Below are positions 1 through 7,843 of a DNA stretch of 25,229 nt, in pieces. This DNA comes from 73-13 sp035555435. GTDB lineage: Bacteria > Actinomycetota > Actinomycetes > Actinomycetales > Microbacteriaceae. The notes below the pieces were generated by a model, which searched no databases, was not told the origin of the DNA, and worked only from the letters and a program-made list of their open reading frames with translations. Location of the stretch: assembly GCA_035555435.1 (NCBI GenBank), contig DATMGN010000066.1, positions 1 to 25,229 on the forward strand, in the 5' to 3' direction. Positions within the stretch are counted from its first letter, which is position 1; each line of letters opens with the position of its first letter. A program made the translations under genes and the position numbers.

Positions 1-665
1 AGGCCGAGCGCCTCGGCGACGGAGGCCATCGTGTTCGCGGTGTACATGCCGCCGCAGGCGCCCTCGCCGGGCGCGAAGGCGCACTCGATGCGCTTCGCGT
101 CCTCGAGCGACATCTTGCCGGCGTTGACCGCACCGACCGCCTCGAAGGAGTCGATGATCGTGATGTCCTTCTCGGTGCCGTCCGAGAGCCGCACCCAGCC
201 GGGCGCGATCGATCCGGCGTAGAGGAAGACGCTCGCGAGGTCGAGGCGCGCCGCGGCCATGAGCATGCCGGGGATCGACTTGTCGCAGCCGGCGAGCAGC
301 ACCGAGCCGTCGAGGCGCTCCGCCTGCATGACGGTCTCGACCGAGTCCGCGATGACCTCGCGGCTCACGAGCGAGAAGTGCATGCCCTCGTGGCCCATCG
401 AGATGCCGTCGGAGACGGATATGGTGCCGAACTGGAGGGGGTATCCCCCGCCGCCGTGGACGCCCTCCTTGGCGGCCTGCGCGAGCCGGTCGAGGCTGAG
501 GTTGCAGGGCGTGATCTCGTTCCACGAGGACGCGATGCCGATCTGCGGCTTGTCCCAGTCCGCGTCGCCCATGCCGACGCCGCGGAGCATGCCGCGTGAG
601 GTCATCGCCTCGAGCCCGTCGGTGACGGTGCGCGAGCGGGGCTTCATGTCAGGAGTCTCGGCCAC
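1..665 (-). CDS. ilvD: Dihydroxy-acid dehydratase, N-terminal part (runs off left edge)
   Basis: IlvD dehydrates 2,3-dihydroxy-isovalerate and 2,3-dihydroxy-3-methylvalerate in cytosolic valine/isoleucine synthesis, using an Fe-S cluster. About 221 residues are present, beginning MAETPDMKPRSRTVTDG. Family signatures seen: WNEITPCN near residue 48, GGYPLQFGTISVSDGISMG, a cluster-ligand Cys in LLAGCDKS, and GACGGMYTANTMASVAEALG at the window edge. The gene continues beyond base 1. I chose the GTG at 665-663 rather than the in-frame ATG at 647: it gives the N-terminus typical of actinobacterial IlvD, and it lies exactly 6 nt after a TAGACT -10 hexamer, which fits a leaderless message; neither start has a well-placed Shine-Dalgarno site. 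An inverted repeat lies just upstream. Identity is secure; the exact start is inferred. Confidence 0.95.
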   Translation of the reverse strand, partial: MAETPDMKPRSRTVTDGLEAMTSRGMLRGVGMGDADWDKPQIGIASSWNEITPCNLSLDRLAQAAKEGVHGGGGYPLQFGTISVSDGISMGHEGMHFSLVSREVIADSVETVMQAERLDGSVLLAGCDKSIPGMLMAAARLDLASVFLYAGSIAPGWVRLSDGTEKDITIIDSFEAVGAVNAGKMSLEDAKRIECAFAPGEGACGGMYTANTMASVAEALG

Positions 666-677
666 CCCCCGAGTCTA
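666..677 (-). promoter_or_regulatory. Leaderless-type -10 element of ilvD
   Basis: On the minus strand the hexamer TAGACT (677-672) is followed by six bases (CGGGGG) and then the GTG start at 665. A transcript starting 7 nt after the hexamer would begin with the start codon itself. No convincing TTGNNN -35 lies 16-18 bp upstream, so the promoter may need an activator. The spacing is seen directly; promoter activity is inferred from the known actinobacterial TANNNT rule. Confidence 0.6.
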
Positions 678-685
678 TTGGCCCG

Positions 686-738
686 CCCAAAGTGCTCGTT
701 TGCACCCAATGTGCACGCTGTAGGGCGCACATTGGGTG
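686..738. promoter_or_regulatory. Perfect 12-bp inverted repeat plus a third related box upstream of ilvD
   Basis: The arms CACCCAATGTGC (703-714) and GCACATTGGGTG (727-738) are perfectly complementary and separated by 12 bases. A related direct copy, CCCAAAGTGC, sits at 686-695, nineteen bases from the start of the matching CCCAATGTGC core (705-714). Relative to the proposed ilvD transcription start at 665 the boxes span about -21 to -73, a position suited to regulator binding. The element also lies just after the stop codon of the oxidase gene (752), so on the minus strand it could form a terminator hairpin, but no run of T follows it. Operator is the better reading because of the third box. 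Confidence 0.55.
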
Positions 739-751
739 GGAACGTGCACCC

Positions 752-2119
752 TCAGAGGCCGATGCCGGGGTTGAGGATGTTGTCCGGGTCGAGGGCTTGT
801 TTGATGCGCAGGCCCAGGGCATAGGCCTCCGGGCCCAGTTGGGCTTCGAGCCAGGGGTTCTTCATCGTGCCGACGCCGTGCTCGCCCGTGATCGTGCCGC
901 CGAGCTCGATCGCGAGGTCCATGATCTCGCCGAACACGACCTGGGCGCGCTCGACCTGGGCGGGATCCATCGCGTCGTAGATGACGTTCGGGTGCGTGTT
1001 GCCGTCGCCCGCGTGCGCGACCGTGCCGACGAGGATGCCGTGCCGCTGCCCGATCGCCCCGATGCCCTCGATGAGGTCGCCGAGCCGCGGGAGCGGGACG
1101 CCGACGTCCTCGATGAGCACCGCGCCGAGCGCCTCCATCGCCGGCAGCGCGAGCCGCCGGGCCGTGAGGAACGCCTCGGCGCTCTCCGCGTCGTCGGCGA
1201 CGAAATGCTCCGTCGCGCCGTGCTCGACGAACGCCTGGGCGATGAGCTCGAGCTCCTCCGCCACCGCGTCGCCGCGCGCGTCGCAGCCGACGAGCACGAG
1301 CGCCTCCGCCTCGCGGTCGAGCCCCATCTTCGTCATGTCCTCCACGGCGTTGATGGAGACGCGGTCCATGAACTCGACGATCGAGGGCCGCAGCCGCGAG
1401 CTGACGGCGATGACCGCGTTCGTCGCCGCCTGGACGCTCGGGAAGAACGCGACGGCGACGTTCGCGGCCTCCGGGAGCGTGACGAGGCGCAGCGTCGCCT
1501 CGGTCACGACGCCGAGCGCGCCCTCGCTGCCGACGAAGAGGCGCGTGAGCGGCAGGCCCGCGACGTCCTTCATGCGGGGCCCGCCGAGTCGCACCGCGGT
1601 GCCGTCGGCGAGCACGACCTCGAGGCCCAGCACGTAGTCGGTCGTCACGCCGTACTTGACGCAGCACAGGCCGCCGGCGTTCGTCGCGATGTTGCCGCCG
1701 ATCGAGCAGATCTCGTACGAGGACGGGTCCGGCGGATACCAGAGGCCGTGCTCCTTGGCGGCGGCCTTGACCTCCGCGTTGAGCAGGCCCGGCTGCACGA
1801 CGGCGGTGCGCGTGCTCGGGTCGACCGCGATGGCGCGCATCCGCTCGGTCGACAGCGTGATCGCGCCGTCGCGCGCGGTCGAGCCGCCCGCGAGGCTCGT
1901 GCCGGCGCCGCGGACGATGATCGGGGTGCGGTGCGCCGCGGCGATCCGCACGACCGCCTGCACCTCGGCGGTCGAGCCGGGCTTGACGACCGCGAGCGGC
2001 GTGCCGGCGTCCGGCAGGTTCGCCCGGTCGTAGCGGTAGGCGCTCATGCGGGCCGGGTCGACGACGAGCGCGTCCCCCGGCAGCGCCGCCCGCAGCTCAT
2101 CGATCACGTCGTCGTGCAC
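752..2119 (-). CDS. FAD-linked oxidase, glycolate oxidase subunit GlcD / D-lactate dehydrogenase family
   Basis: 455 residues. Members of this family oxidise 2-hydroxy acids (glycolate, D-lactate, D-2-hydroxyglutarate) with FAD. The N-terminal FAD_binding_4 domain shows the pyrophosphate loop GAGTSLAGG (residues 71-79) and the SIGGNIATNAGG segment (139-150). The C-terminal FAD-oxidase domain shows HAGDGNTHP and GEHGVGTMKN, and the protein ends in DPDNILNPG, usual for the family. Length is normal for a GlcD-like protein. The GTG start is preceded by GGGGAGAT at a good distance. It lies 45 bp downstream of the flavin oxidoreductase on the same strand and could share its transcript. No GlcE/GlcF partner is visible and no Fe-S domain is fused, so the substrate and electron acceptor cannot be stated. 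Confidence 0.9.
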   Translation of the reverse strand: MHDDVIDELRAALPGDALVVDPARMSAYRYDRANLPDAGTPLAVVKPGSTAEVQAVVRIAAAHRTPIIVRGAGTSLAGGSTARDGAITLSTERMRAIAVDPSTRTAVVQPGLLNAEVKAAAKEHGLWYPPDPSSYEICSIGGNIATNAGGLCCVKYGVTTDYVLGLEVVLADGTAVRLGGPRMKDVAGLPLTRLFVGSEGALGVVTEATLRLVTLPEAANVAVAFFPSVQAATNAVIAVSSRLRPSIVEFMDRVSINAVEDMTKMGLDREAEALVLVGCDARGDAVAEELELIAQAFVEHGATEHFVADDAESAEAFLTARRLALPAMEALGAVLIEDVGVPLPRLGDLIEGIGAIGQRHGILVGTVAHAGDGNTHPNVIYDAMDPAQVERAQVVFGEIMDLAIELGGTITGEHGVGTMKNPWLEAQLGPEAYALGLRIKQALDPDNILNPGIGL

Positions 2120-2164
2120 CGAGGATCTCCCCTTTCGCCCCGGCGAGCCTATTACGAGGACCCA

Positions 2165-3190
2165 CTAGCGGCGGCGCACCCGCCGATCCGCGACGGCGCG
2201 CAGGTCCGGCATGATGCCGGCGAGCGCGCGGAGATTCTCCGAGGCCTCGGCCACGTCGAGGTCGCCGAACGTCATCGTGAACTCGAAGTAGTTGATGTCG
2301 GCGTCCGCGAGGAGCTCGGTGAGGCGGTCGCGCACCGTCTCGGGCGATCCGACGATCGCGTTCGACTTCTCGATCATGTCGCGCGGGTCGTAGAGGAAGT
2401 CGGCGCCGTGGATGCCGTGCTCGTGCCACAGGCTCGTGAGCCGCTCCCAGTAGACGGTCGCCGCCTGGACGTATCGGGTCTCCGCCTGCGCGTCGGTCTC
2501 GGCGATGTAGAGGTGTGCCGCGCAGCCGACACGGGTCTCCGGCTGCGGGCCGTCGCCCGCCTGCCGGGCACCCCAGTACGCCTCGGCGATCGCGGGCAGG
2601 GCGCCGCCCTCCCAGCGTCCGACGAAGTTGGACCCGGCCGCACCGGCCCGCACCGCGGTCTCGATGGAGCCGGACGCGAGCCACAGCTGCGGGTGCGGCT
2701 GCTGGACGGGCAGGACCGAGAGCCGCGTCGTCGGCCGGTCGCCGTCGGGGTGCACGAAGATGCCCGTGCGGTAGGACTCGAGGATCGCGTCGACGTGCCG
2801 CGCGAGGATGCCGCCGGAGTCCTCGGCGGCGACCCCGAAGTAGGCGAGCTCGAACGGGCTGACGCCCCGCCCGACGCCGAAGTCGAGGCGCCCGCCGGTC
2901 AGCTGGTCGAGGACCGCGACCTCCTCCGCGAGTCGGAGCGGCTCGTGCGCCGGGACGACGTAGACGAGGGTGCCGATGCGCATGCGCGAGGTGCGCTGGG
3001 AGAGCGCCGCGAGGAACAGGCTGGGGCTCGGGCTGACGGAGAGCGTCGTCCCGTGGTGCTCGGTGACGTGGTAGCGGTCGATGCCGCACTCCTCGGCGAA
3101 TGCCGCGATCTCGAGCCGACCGCGCAGGATCTCGCCCGAGGTCGAGCGCCCGAGGTCGATCGAGTCGAAGATGCCGAACTCCAGCGCCAC
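2165..3190 (-). CDS. LLM-class (luciferase-like) flavin-dependent oxidoreductase
   Basis: 341 residues, a cytosolic TIM-barrel enzyme of the bacterial luciferase-like monooxygenase family, which uses FMN or F420. Evidence: start LEFGIFDSIDLG, then AEECGIDRYHVTEHHG (about 33-48), LGTLVYVVP-like strand RIGTLVYVVPAHEPLRLAEE (71-90), DQLTGGRLDFGVGRG (95-109) and a C-terminal IVGSPETVRDRL. These are hallmark segments of the alkanal-monooxygenase-like subgroup. The GTG start has a strong GAGAGGAG ribosome site six bases upstream. A palindrome with a possible -10 in its loop lies between it and otsAB. The C-terminal RRVRRR is basic. Cofactor (FMN versus F420) and substrate cannot be told from sequence alone. 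Confidence 0.88.
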   Translation of the reverse strand: MALEFGIFDSIDLGRSTSGEILRGRLEIAAFAEECGIDRYHVTEHHGTTLSVSPSPSLFLAALSQRTSRMRIGTLVYVVPAHEPLRLAEEVAVLDQLTGGRLDFGVGRGVSPFELAYFGVAAEDSGGILARHVDAILESYRTGIFVHPDGDRPTTRLSVLPVQQPHPQLWLASGSIETAVRAGAAGSNFVGRWEGGALPAIAEAYWGARQAGDGPQPETRVGCAAHLYIAETDAQAETRYVQAATVYWERLTSLWHEHGIHGADFLYDPRDMIEKSNAIVGSPETVRDRLTELLADADINYFEFTMTFGDLDVAEASENLRALAGIMPDLRAVADRRVRRR

Positions 3191-3209
3191 GTCGCGCTCC
3201 TCTCGCCGT

Positions 3210-3228
3210 GGACCGACGATAGCGGTCC
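3210..3228. promoter_or_regulatory. Inverted repeat with a possible -10 in its centre, upstream of the LLM gene
   Basis: GGACCG (3210-3215) and CGGTCC (3223-3228) are perfect inverted arms around a 7-base centre. Read on the minus strand the centre holds TATCGT (3221-3216), a TANNNT -10 candidate that would give a leader of about 19 nt carrying the GAGAGGAG ribosome site. The repeat could be an operator over this promoter or a terminator stem after otsAB, which stops at 3237. No T-run follows. Both readings are inference. Confidence 0.4.
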
Positions 3229-3236
3229 GAGCGGCG

Positions 3237-5483
3237 TCAGAACGCGGTGGCTGCGGCTTCGCGCAGATCGGCGAGCCGGTGCAGCACGGCCGCGACCTCG
3301 GCGGGGCCGGTCACGCGATGGCTCGCGAGCGTCGAGCCGGCGCCCGACTTGAGCCCGAGGTCGCCCGGGCCGAGCGCGGCGAAGGCGTCCTCGTCGGTCA
3401 CGTCGTCGCCTGCGAAGAAGACGCCGTCGGCGCCGGTCAGGCGGCGCAGGTGCTCGATCGAGTCGCCCTTCGTCGCGCCCCGGAGTGCGAACTCGAGGGT
3501 CGTGCGGCCGTCGCGGATGACGAGCTGATGCTCCCCGAGCTTCGCCTCGACCTCGGCGAGCGCGTTGCCGCGGGCGATCCGCGAGTCCTCGGACGTCGCG
3601 AGCCGGGTGTGGAGTGCGAAGCCGGCCGGCTTGGGCTCGACCCAGATGCCGTGATGGGCCGCGGCGACCGCTTCCAGAAGCGCGTGCAGGGTCGCGAGCA
3701 CCGCCTGTTCGCGCGCGCCGAGCGGGACGAACTCGATGCCGGAGTCCAGTCGGACCTCGACGCCGTGGGAGCCGACGAGGTAGACGGTCTCCGGCAGCTG
3801 CTCCGTGACCTCGATGAGGCTCTCGATCGAGCGGCCGGAGACGAGCACGACGCGGGTCGCCGGCGTCGCCGCGAGCCGCAGCACCGCCTCGCGCGCCTCG
3901 GGGAGCGCTCGGGCCATGGCGGGGTCGTCCACCTCGGGCGAGAGGGTGCCGTCGAAGTCGAGCGCGACGAGCAGCTGCGGCTTGACCGCGAGCTCGCGCA
4001 GCGCCGCGGTGAGCGGCTCCGGGATGCCCTGCGCGTCGACGGCGGGGTGGGCGCGGGATGCGCTCTGGTCGAGTGCGGCGAGGAAGTCGCTCGACCAGCG
4101 GGCGACGTCATGCTCGGCGACCCGTCGCCGCATCGCGCGCATCCGCGAGCGGCGCTCGGCTTTCGGCATCCGCATCGCGGTGAGCATCGCGTCCTTGAGC
4201 CCGGCGATGTCGTGCGGGTTGACGAGCACGGCCCGGCGCAGTTCGTCGGCGGCGCCGGTGAACTCGGAGAGCACGAGCACGCCGTCCTCGTCGAAGCGGG
4301 TCGCCACGTACTCCTTGGCGACGAGGTTCATGCCGTCGCGCAGTGCCGTGATGAGGAGCACGTCGGCGGCGAGGAACATCGCCGCCATCTCCTCGCGCGG
4401 GTAGGTGTGGTAGTGGTAGCTGATCGCGCGGTGCTCGAGCGTCTGGAAGTCGCCGTTGATGCGCCCGGCCATGAGCTCGACCTCGTCGCGCAGCTGCACG
4501 TAGGCGGCGACGCGCTCCCGGCTCGGGACCGCGATCTGGATGAGCGCGGCGTCATCGACGTCGACGAGGCCTTCGGCGAGGAGCTCGCCGTAAGCCTTGA
4601 GCCGGTGGACGATGCCTTTCGTGTAGTCGAGGCGGTCGACGCCGAGGAACAGGGTGCGATCGGCGCCGAGGCTCTCGCGGATCTCGCGCGCGCGGGCCTG
4701 CACCTCGGGGGTGCGGGCGAGTGATTCGAGCGCGGCCGCGTCGATCGAGATGGGGAACGCCTTGGCGACGACGGTGCGCCGCACGCCGGGGGCGTCTTCG
4801 AGCTCGACGAGGCTCCCGCGGTGCTGCGCGCGGACGGTCGATTCGGTGAGCCGTCGCACCGCGGTCGCGAAGTTCGCCGCGTCGCTCGCGCGCTGGAAGC
4901 CGACGACGTCGGCGCCGAGCAGGCCGTCGATGATCCGGCTGCGCCACGGCAGCTGCGAGAACAGGCCGTATGGCGGGAAGGGAATATGCAGGAAGAACCC
5001 GATCGCGAGGTCGGGCCGCATGCTCCGCAGCAGCCGTGGCAGCAGCTGGAGCTGGTAGTCCTGCACCCACACCGTCGCGCCGTCGGCGGCGACCTCGGCG
5101 ACCGCTTCCGCGAAGCGCTGGTTGACGGCGACGTAGCGCTCCCACCATTCGCGGTGGAACTCTGGCACCGCGATGACGTCGTGGTACAGCGGCCAGATCG
5201 TCGCGTTGCTGAAGCCCTCGTAGTAGCGCTCGAAGTCGGTGTCGGAGAGCGGCACGGGGACGAGCCGCATGCCGTCGGCGTCGAACGGCTCCAGCTCGAG
5301 CCCGGCCGAGCCGGGCCAGCCGACCCACGCGGCCTCGGTGCCGCGCGTGACGGATTCGAGTGCCGTGACGAGTCCTCCCGGCGAGCGCACCCACGTGACT
5401 TCACCGTCGTCACCCACCTGCGAGTCGACCGGCAGGCGGTTCGAGACGACGACGAGTTGATAGGTGCGCTGGTCAGATGTCAT
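3237..5483 (-). CDS. otsAB: Fused trehalose-6-phosphate synthase / trehalose-6-phosphate phosphatase
   Basis: 748 residues in one continuous frame. Residues 1 to about 472 are a GT20 OtsA domain that joins UDP- or GDP-glucose to glucose-6-phosphate: SNRLPVD (14-20), WVGWPG (53-58), WVQDYQLQLLP (139-149), GVDRLDYTKG (281-290), LRDGMNLVAKEYVA (381-394). A linker of about 25 residues follows, then a HAD-type OtsB domain (about 500-748) that removes the phosphate: LDFDGTLSP (508-516) with the catalytic aspartates, VLVSGRS (546-552), and GDDVTDEDAF near 705. Both active sites look intact, so the protein should convert activated glucose to trehalose, a stress and osmotic protectant. In many actinobacteria these are two adjacent genes. 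The ATG at 5483 has no good Shine-Dalgarno site; TAGCGT lies 9 nt upstream, giving a very short leader if used. Confidence 0.94.
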   Translation of the reverse strand: MTSDQRTYQLVVVSNRLPVDSQVGDDGEVTWVRSPGGLVTALESVTRGTEAAWVGWPGSAGLELEPFDADGMRLVPVPLSDTDFERYYEGFSNATIWPLYHDVIAVPEFHREWWERYVAVNQRFAEAVAEVAADGATVWVQDYQLQLLPRLLRSMRPDLAIGFFLHIPFPPYGLFSQLPWRSRIIDGLLGADVVGFQRASDAANFATAVRRLTESTVRAQHRGSLVELEDAPGVRRTVVAKAFPISIDAAALESLARTPEVQARAREIRESLGADRTLFLGVDRLDYTKGIVHRLKAYGELLAEGLVDVDDAALIQIAVPSRERVAAYVQLRDEVELMAGRINGDFQTLEHRAISYHYHTYPREEMAAMFLAADVLLITALRDGMNLVAKEYVATRFDEDGVLVLSEFTGAADELRRAVLVNPHDIAGLKDAMLTAMRMPKAERRSRMRAMRRRVAEHDVARWSSDFLAALDQSASRAHPAVDAQGIPEPLTAALRELAVKPQLLVALDFDGTLSPEVDDPAMARALPEAREAVLRLAATPATRVVLVSGRSIESLIEVTEQLPETVYLVGSHGVEVRLDSGIEFVPLGAREQAVLATLHALLEAVAAAHHGIWVEPKPAGFALHTRLATSEDSRIARGNALAEVEAKLGEHQLVIRDGRTTLEFALRGATKGDSIEHLRRLTGADGVFFAGDDVTDEDAFAALGPGDLGLKSGAGSTLASHRVTGPAEVAAVLHRLADLREAAATAF

Positions 5484-5534
5484 GCGCCCACCACGCTACA
5501 TCGCGTACCGTAAAGACCGGAGAGGCAGGTCGAA
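5484..5534. promoter_or_regulatory. 51-bp divergent promoter region between otsAB and the 75-aa gene
   Basis: Leftward, TAGCGT (5498-5493) lies 9 nt before the otsAB ATG, which would leave a leader of only 2-3 nt. Rightward, TACCGT (5506-5511) is a possible -10, and GGAGAGG (5519-5525) is a ribosome site 9 nt before the ATG at 5535. The two -10 candidates are 8 bp apart, so both promoters could not easily be occupied at once. These are pattern matches only. Confidence 0.35.
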
Positions 5535-5762
5535 ATGCGCAGGTACATCTTCAACGGCGCGGTGCTCGGCGCCGTCGCCGGCGTCGTGCCCGCGATCCGC
5601 CACAGCGTGCGCGGTCCGCGCGACTGGCGCCTCGCGCTCATCTGGGTCAGCTGGGGCATCAACGTCGCGATCGCGGTCGGCACCGTCGTCGAGCAGAACC
5701 GGCTCGAACGCGAGGCGCAGGCGCGCGCCGAGCTCGGGCTCTCGGAGGACCTCGGCCTCTGA
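5535..5762 (+). CDS. Small membrane protein, function unknown
   Basis: 75 residues, not recognised as a named family. It begins MRRYIFNGAVLGAVAGVVPA and has two hydrophobic stretches, about residues 6-21 (Gly/Ala-rich) and 33-51, separated by a short polar loop with a charged RGPRDWR segment. The C-terminal 25 residues are charged and probably helical (EQNRLEREAQARAE). A GGAGAGG ribosome site precedes the ATG. Its TGA shares one base with the ATG of the next gene (TGATG), so translation of the two is likely coupled and the product may work with the LPG-synthase-like protein. That partnership is inference from position only. Confidence 0.75.
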   Translation: MRRYIFNGAVLGAVAGVVPAIRHSVRGPRDWRLALIWVSWGINVAIAVGTVVEQNRLEREAQARAELGLSEDLGL

Positions 5763-7843
5763 TGTCGGCAGGGGGACGTGGACGCCGCTTCCTCGGCGGC
5801 ATCGGACGGTTCGTCGCGCGCCATCCCCTCGCGCTGGCGTTCCTCCTCGTCTACCTCGCCGCCGGCATCGTCTCCGCCGGCCTCTGGTCGCCGTTTCGCG
5901 ATTCGCCGTGGTTCGAGGCGGTCGCGTACGGCGTGCCCGCCTTCGAGGCGGGCCGGTGGTGGACGCCCGTCACGGGAGCATTCTTCTCGGAGGTGCCGTG
6001 GCACTACCCGCTCGTGGCCGTCCTCATGGTCCTCGCGGTCGGGGTGCTCGAGCGGCGCCGCAGCCGCGGCTGGGTGATCGGCAGCTTCTGGGTCGGGCAG
6101 GTCGTCGGCGTCATCGCGACGGCCGCGATCGTCGACATCGCACGATTGACCGGCTGGGCCTGGCCGACGCGTCTCGGCGAGGTCCTCGATGTGGGACCGT
6201 CCTGCGGGCTCATGGTCGTCGCCGCGCTCGCGATCGCGTCGCTGCGCGCCCCGTGGCGCTTCCGCGGGCGGCTGATCCTCGGCGGCGTGCTGCTCGTGCT
6301 CCTCATCCTCGAGGGGACCCTCGCGGACCTCGAGCACGCGGTCAGCGCGGGACTCGTGCTGCTCTTCGGCTTCGGGCGCTCGCAGCGCGCGACCGCCCAC
6401 GAGTGGCGGGTCGTCGCGTTCGGGTCGATCGCCGTCATCGGCGTCATGCAGCTTGTCGCGGCGATCGTGCCGACGCAGGGTCCGCTCGGCCTGACCGAGC
6501 CCCGGAGCGTGTCGTGGCTCGACATCGCGATCGACGTCGGGCTCATCCTCATCATCAGCTGGTCACTGTTCCACGGCCGGCGCTGGGCCTGGTGCGTCGC
6601 GGTCGCGCTCGCCTCGTTCAACGTCCTGCAGGTCGTCTACGTCCTGACCTTCCTCAACGCCGAGCTGTCGCGATTCGAGGGCGCGGGCGTCGCGGCCGCC
6701 GCGAGCGTCCTGTGGCTCATCACGCTCGCGGTGCTCATCGCCGGCCGACGGGCGTTCTCCGTGCCGATCTGGCGTCGCGGCCGCTTCCTGTCCGTCGACG
6801 CGGGCGAGGCGCGCGAGCGTCTCATCGCCGTGATCCGGCGCTACGGGACGGGGACGCTCGGCTGGATGGCGACCTGGCCGCGCATGCGGGTGCGATTCGG
6901 TGAGCACGACGCCTGGGCGCTGCCGGTGCGCCGCGTCGGCGCGGTCGCGATCGTGCTCGGCGATCCGATCGGCCCTGCGGAGCGCTGGGAGGAGGCGATC
7001 CGCGACTTCCGGCTCGCGGCAGAACGCGATGGTCTGACCCCCTGCTTCTTCTCCTCGTCCCCGCAGGCCGCGGCGGCGGCGATCGCGGAGGACTCGCAGT
7101 GGCGTTCGATCTCCGTCGGCGAGGACGTCATCGTCGACCTGCCCGGGCTCGAGTTCACGGGCAAGCAGTGGCAACCGGTGCGCGGCGCCGCGAACCGCGC
7201 GGAGCGGGAGGGCATCGCGTTCCGCCTCACGCATCTGCGGGACGAGCCGTGGGCGATCGTCGCGCAGGTGCGGGCGATCAGCGAGTCGTGGGTCGGCGAC
7301 AAAGCGCTGCCGGAGATGGGGTTCACGCTCGGCGGGGTCGACGAGGCACTGGATCCGGCGGTCCGGGTCGCGCTCGCGGTCGACGCAGAGGGCTCGGTCC
7401 ACGGCGTGCTGTCCTGGCTGCCCATCTACGGTCCGGACGGGATCGACGGCTGGGTCCTCGACGTCATGCGGCGTCGCGACGGCGGCTTCGGGCCCGCGAT
7501 GGAGTTCCTCATCGGGCAGAGCTTCCTCGCCTTCCGCGACGAGGGCGCCCGCTACGCGTCGCTCTCCGGCGCCCCGCTGACGCGCAGCGCGGAGGACGCG
7601 GAGGAGGACGGCGCGATCGGTGCCGTCCTGACGACTGTCGCCAACATGCTCGAGCCGGCATACGGCTTCCACTCGCTGCACCGGTTCAAGGAGAAGTTCA
7701 ACCCGCGCACCGAGTCGATGCGGCTGCTCTACCGCGACGAGGCGGAGCTCCCGAGGATCGCGGGCGCGATCGTCAAGGCGTATCTGCCCGAGTCCTCCGT
7801 GTCGGACCTCGCGCGGGCGGGCCTGTCCCTCATCCAGCGCTGA
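5762..7843 (+). CDS. Membrane protein: rhomboid-like N-terminus fused to an LPG-synthase-like (DUF2156) domain
   Basis: 693 residues. Residues about 20-206 are a rhomboid-like bundle: FEAGRWWTPVTGAFFSEVPWH (60-81, shown here as the L1 loop-to-helix signature), VLERRRSRGW, GPSCG (145-149, aligned with the rhomboid GxSG motif) and EHAVSAG (191-197, aligned with the catalytic His helix). Residues about 214-330 hold further membrane helices. Residues about 345-693 form the DUF2156/phosphatidylglycerol lysyltransferase C-terminal domain, a GNAT-like fold that moves an amino acid from tRNA to membrane lipid: VGAVAIVLGDPIGP (392-405), CFFSSS, and RFKEKFNP (641-648). MprF-type proteins add positive charge to lipids and protect against cationic peptides. 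The usual MprF flippase bundle is replaced here by a rhomboid-like one. Whether it aminoacylates lipid, and with which amino acid, is unknown. The start overlaps the previous stop. Confidence 0.85.
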   Translation: MSAGGRGRRFLGGIGRFVARHPLALAFLLVYLAAGIVSAGLWSPFRDSPWFEAVAYGVPAFEAGRWWTPVTGAFFSEVPWHYPLVAVLMVLAVGVLERRRSRGWVIGSFWVGQVVGVIATAAIVDIARLTGWAWPTRLGEVLDVGPSCGLMVVAALAIASLRAPWRFRGRLILGGVLLVLLILEGTLADLEHAVSAGLVLLFGFGRSQRATAHEWRVVAFGSIAVIGVMQLVAAIVPTQGPLGLTEPRSVSWLDIAIDVGLILIISWSLFHGRRWAWCVAVALASFNVLQVVYVLTFLNAELSRFEGAGVAAAASVLWLITLAVLIAGRRAFSVPIWRRGRFLSVDAGEARERLIAVIRRYGTGTLGWMATWPRMRVRFGEHDAWALPVRRVGAVAIVLGDPIGPAERWEEAIRDFRLAAERDGLTPCFFSSSPQAAAAAIAEDSQWRSISVGEDVIVDLPGLEFTGKQWQPVRGAANRAEREGIAFRLTHLRDEPWAIVAQVRAISESWVGDKALPEMGFTLGGVDEALDPAVRVALAVDAEGSVHGVLSWLPIYGPDGIDGWVLDVMRRRDGGFGPAMEFLIGQSFLAFRDEGARYASLSGAPLTRSAEDAEEDGAIGAVLTTVANMLEPAYGFHSLHRFKEKFNPRTESMRLLYRDEAELPRIAGAIVKAYLPESSVSDLARAGLSLIQR

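Noticed and set aside
645..647. ATG at 647 as the ilvD start
   Set aside because: Possible, but the GTG six codons upstream gives the usual family N-terminus and a -10 at leaderless spacing.
692..3352. An 886-codon open frame on the plus strand, antisense to the oxidase and LLM genes
   Set aside because: It consists mostly of Arg, Ala, Asp and Gly runs typical of antisense frames in GC-rich DNA, matches no family, and lies over two well-supported genes.
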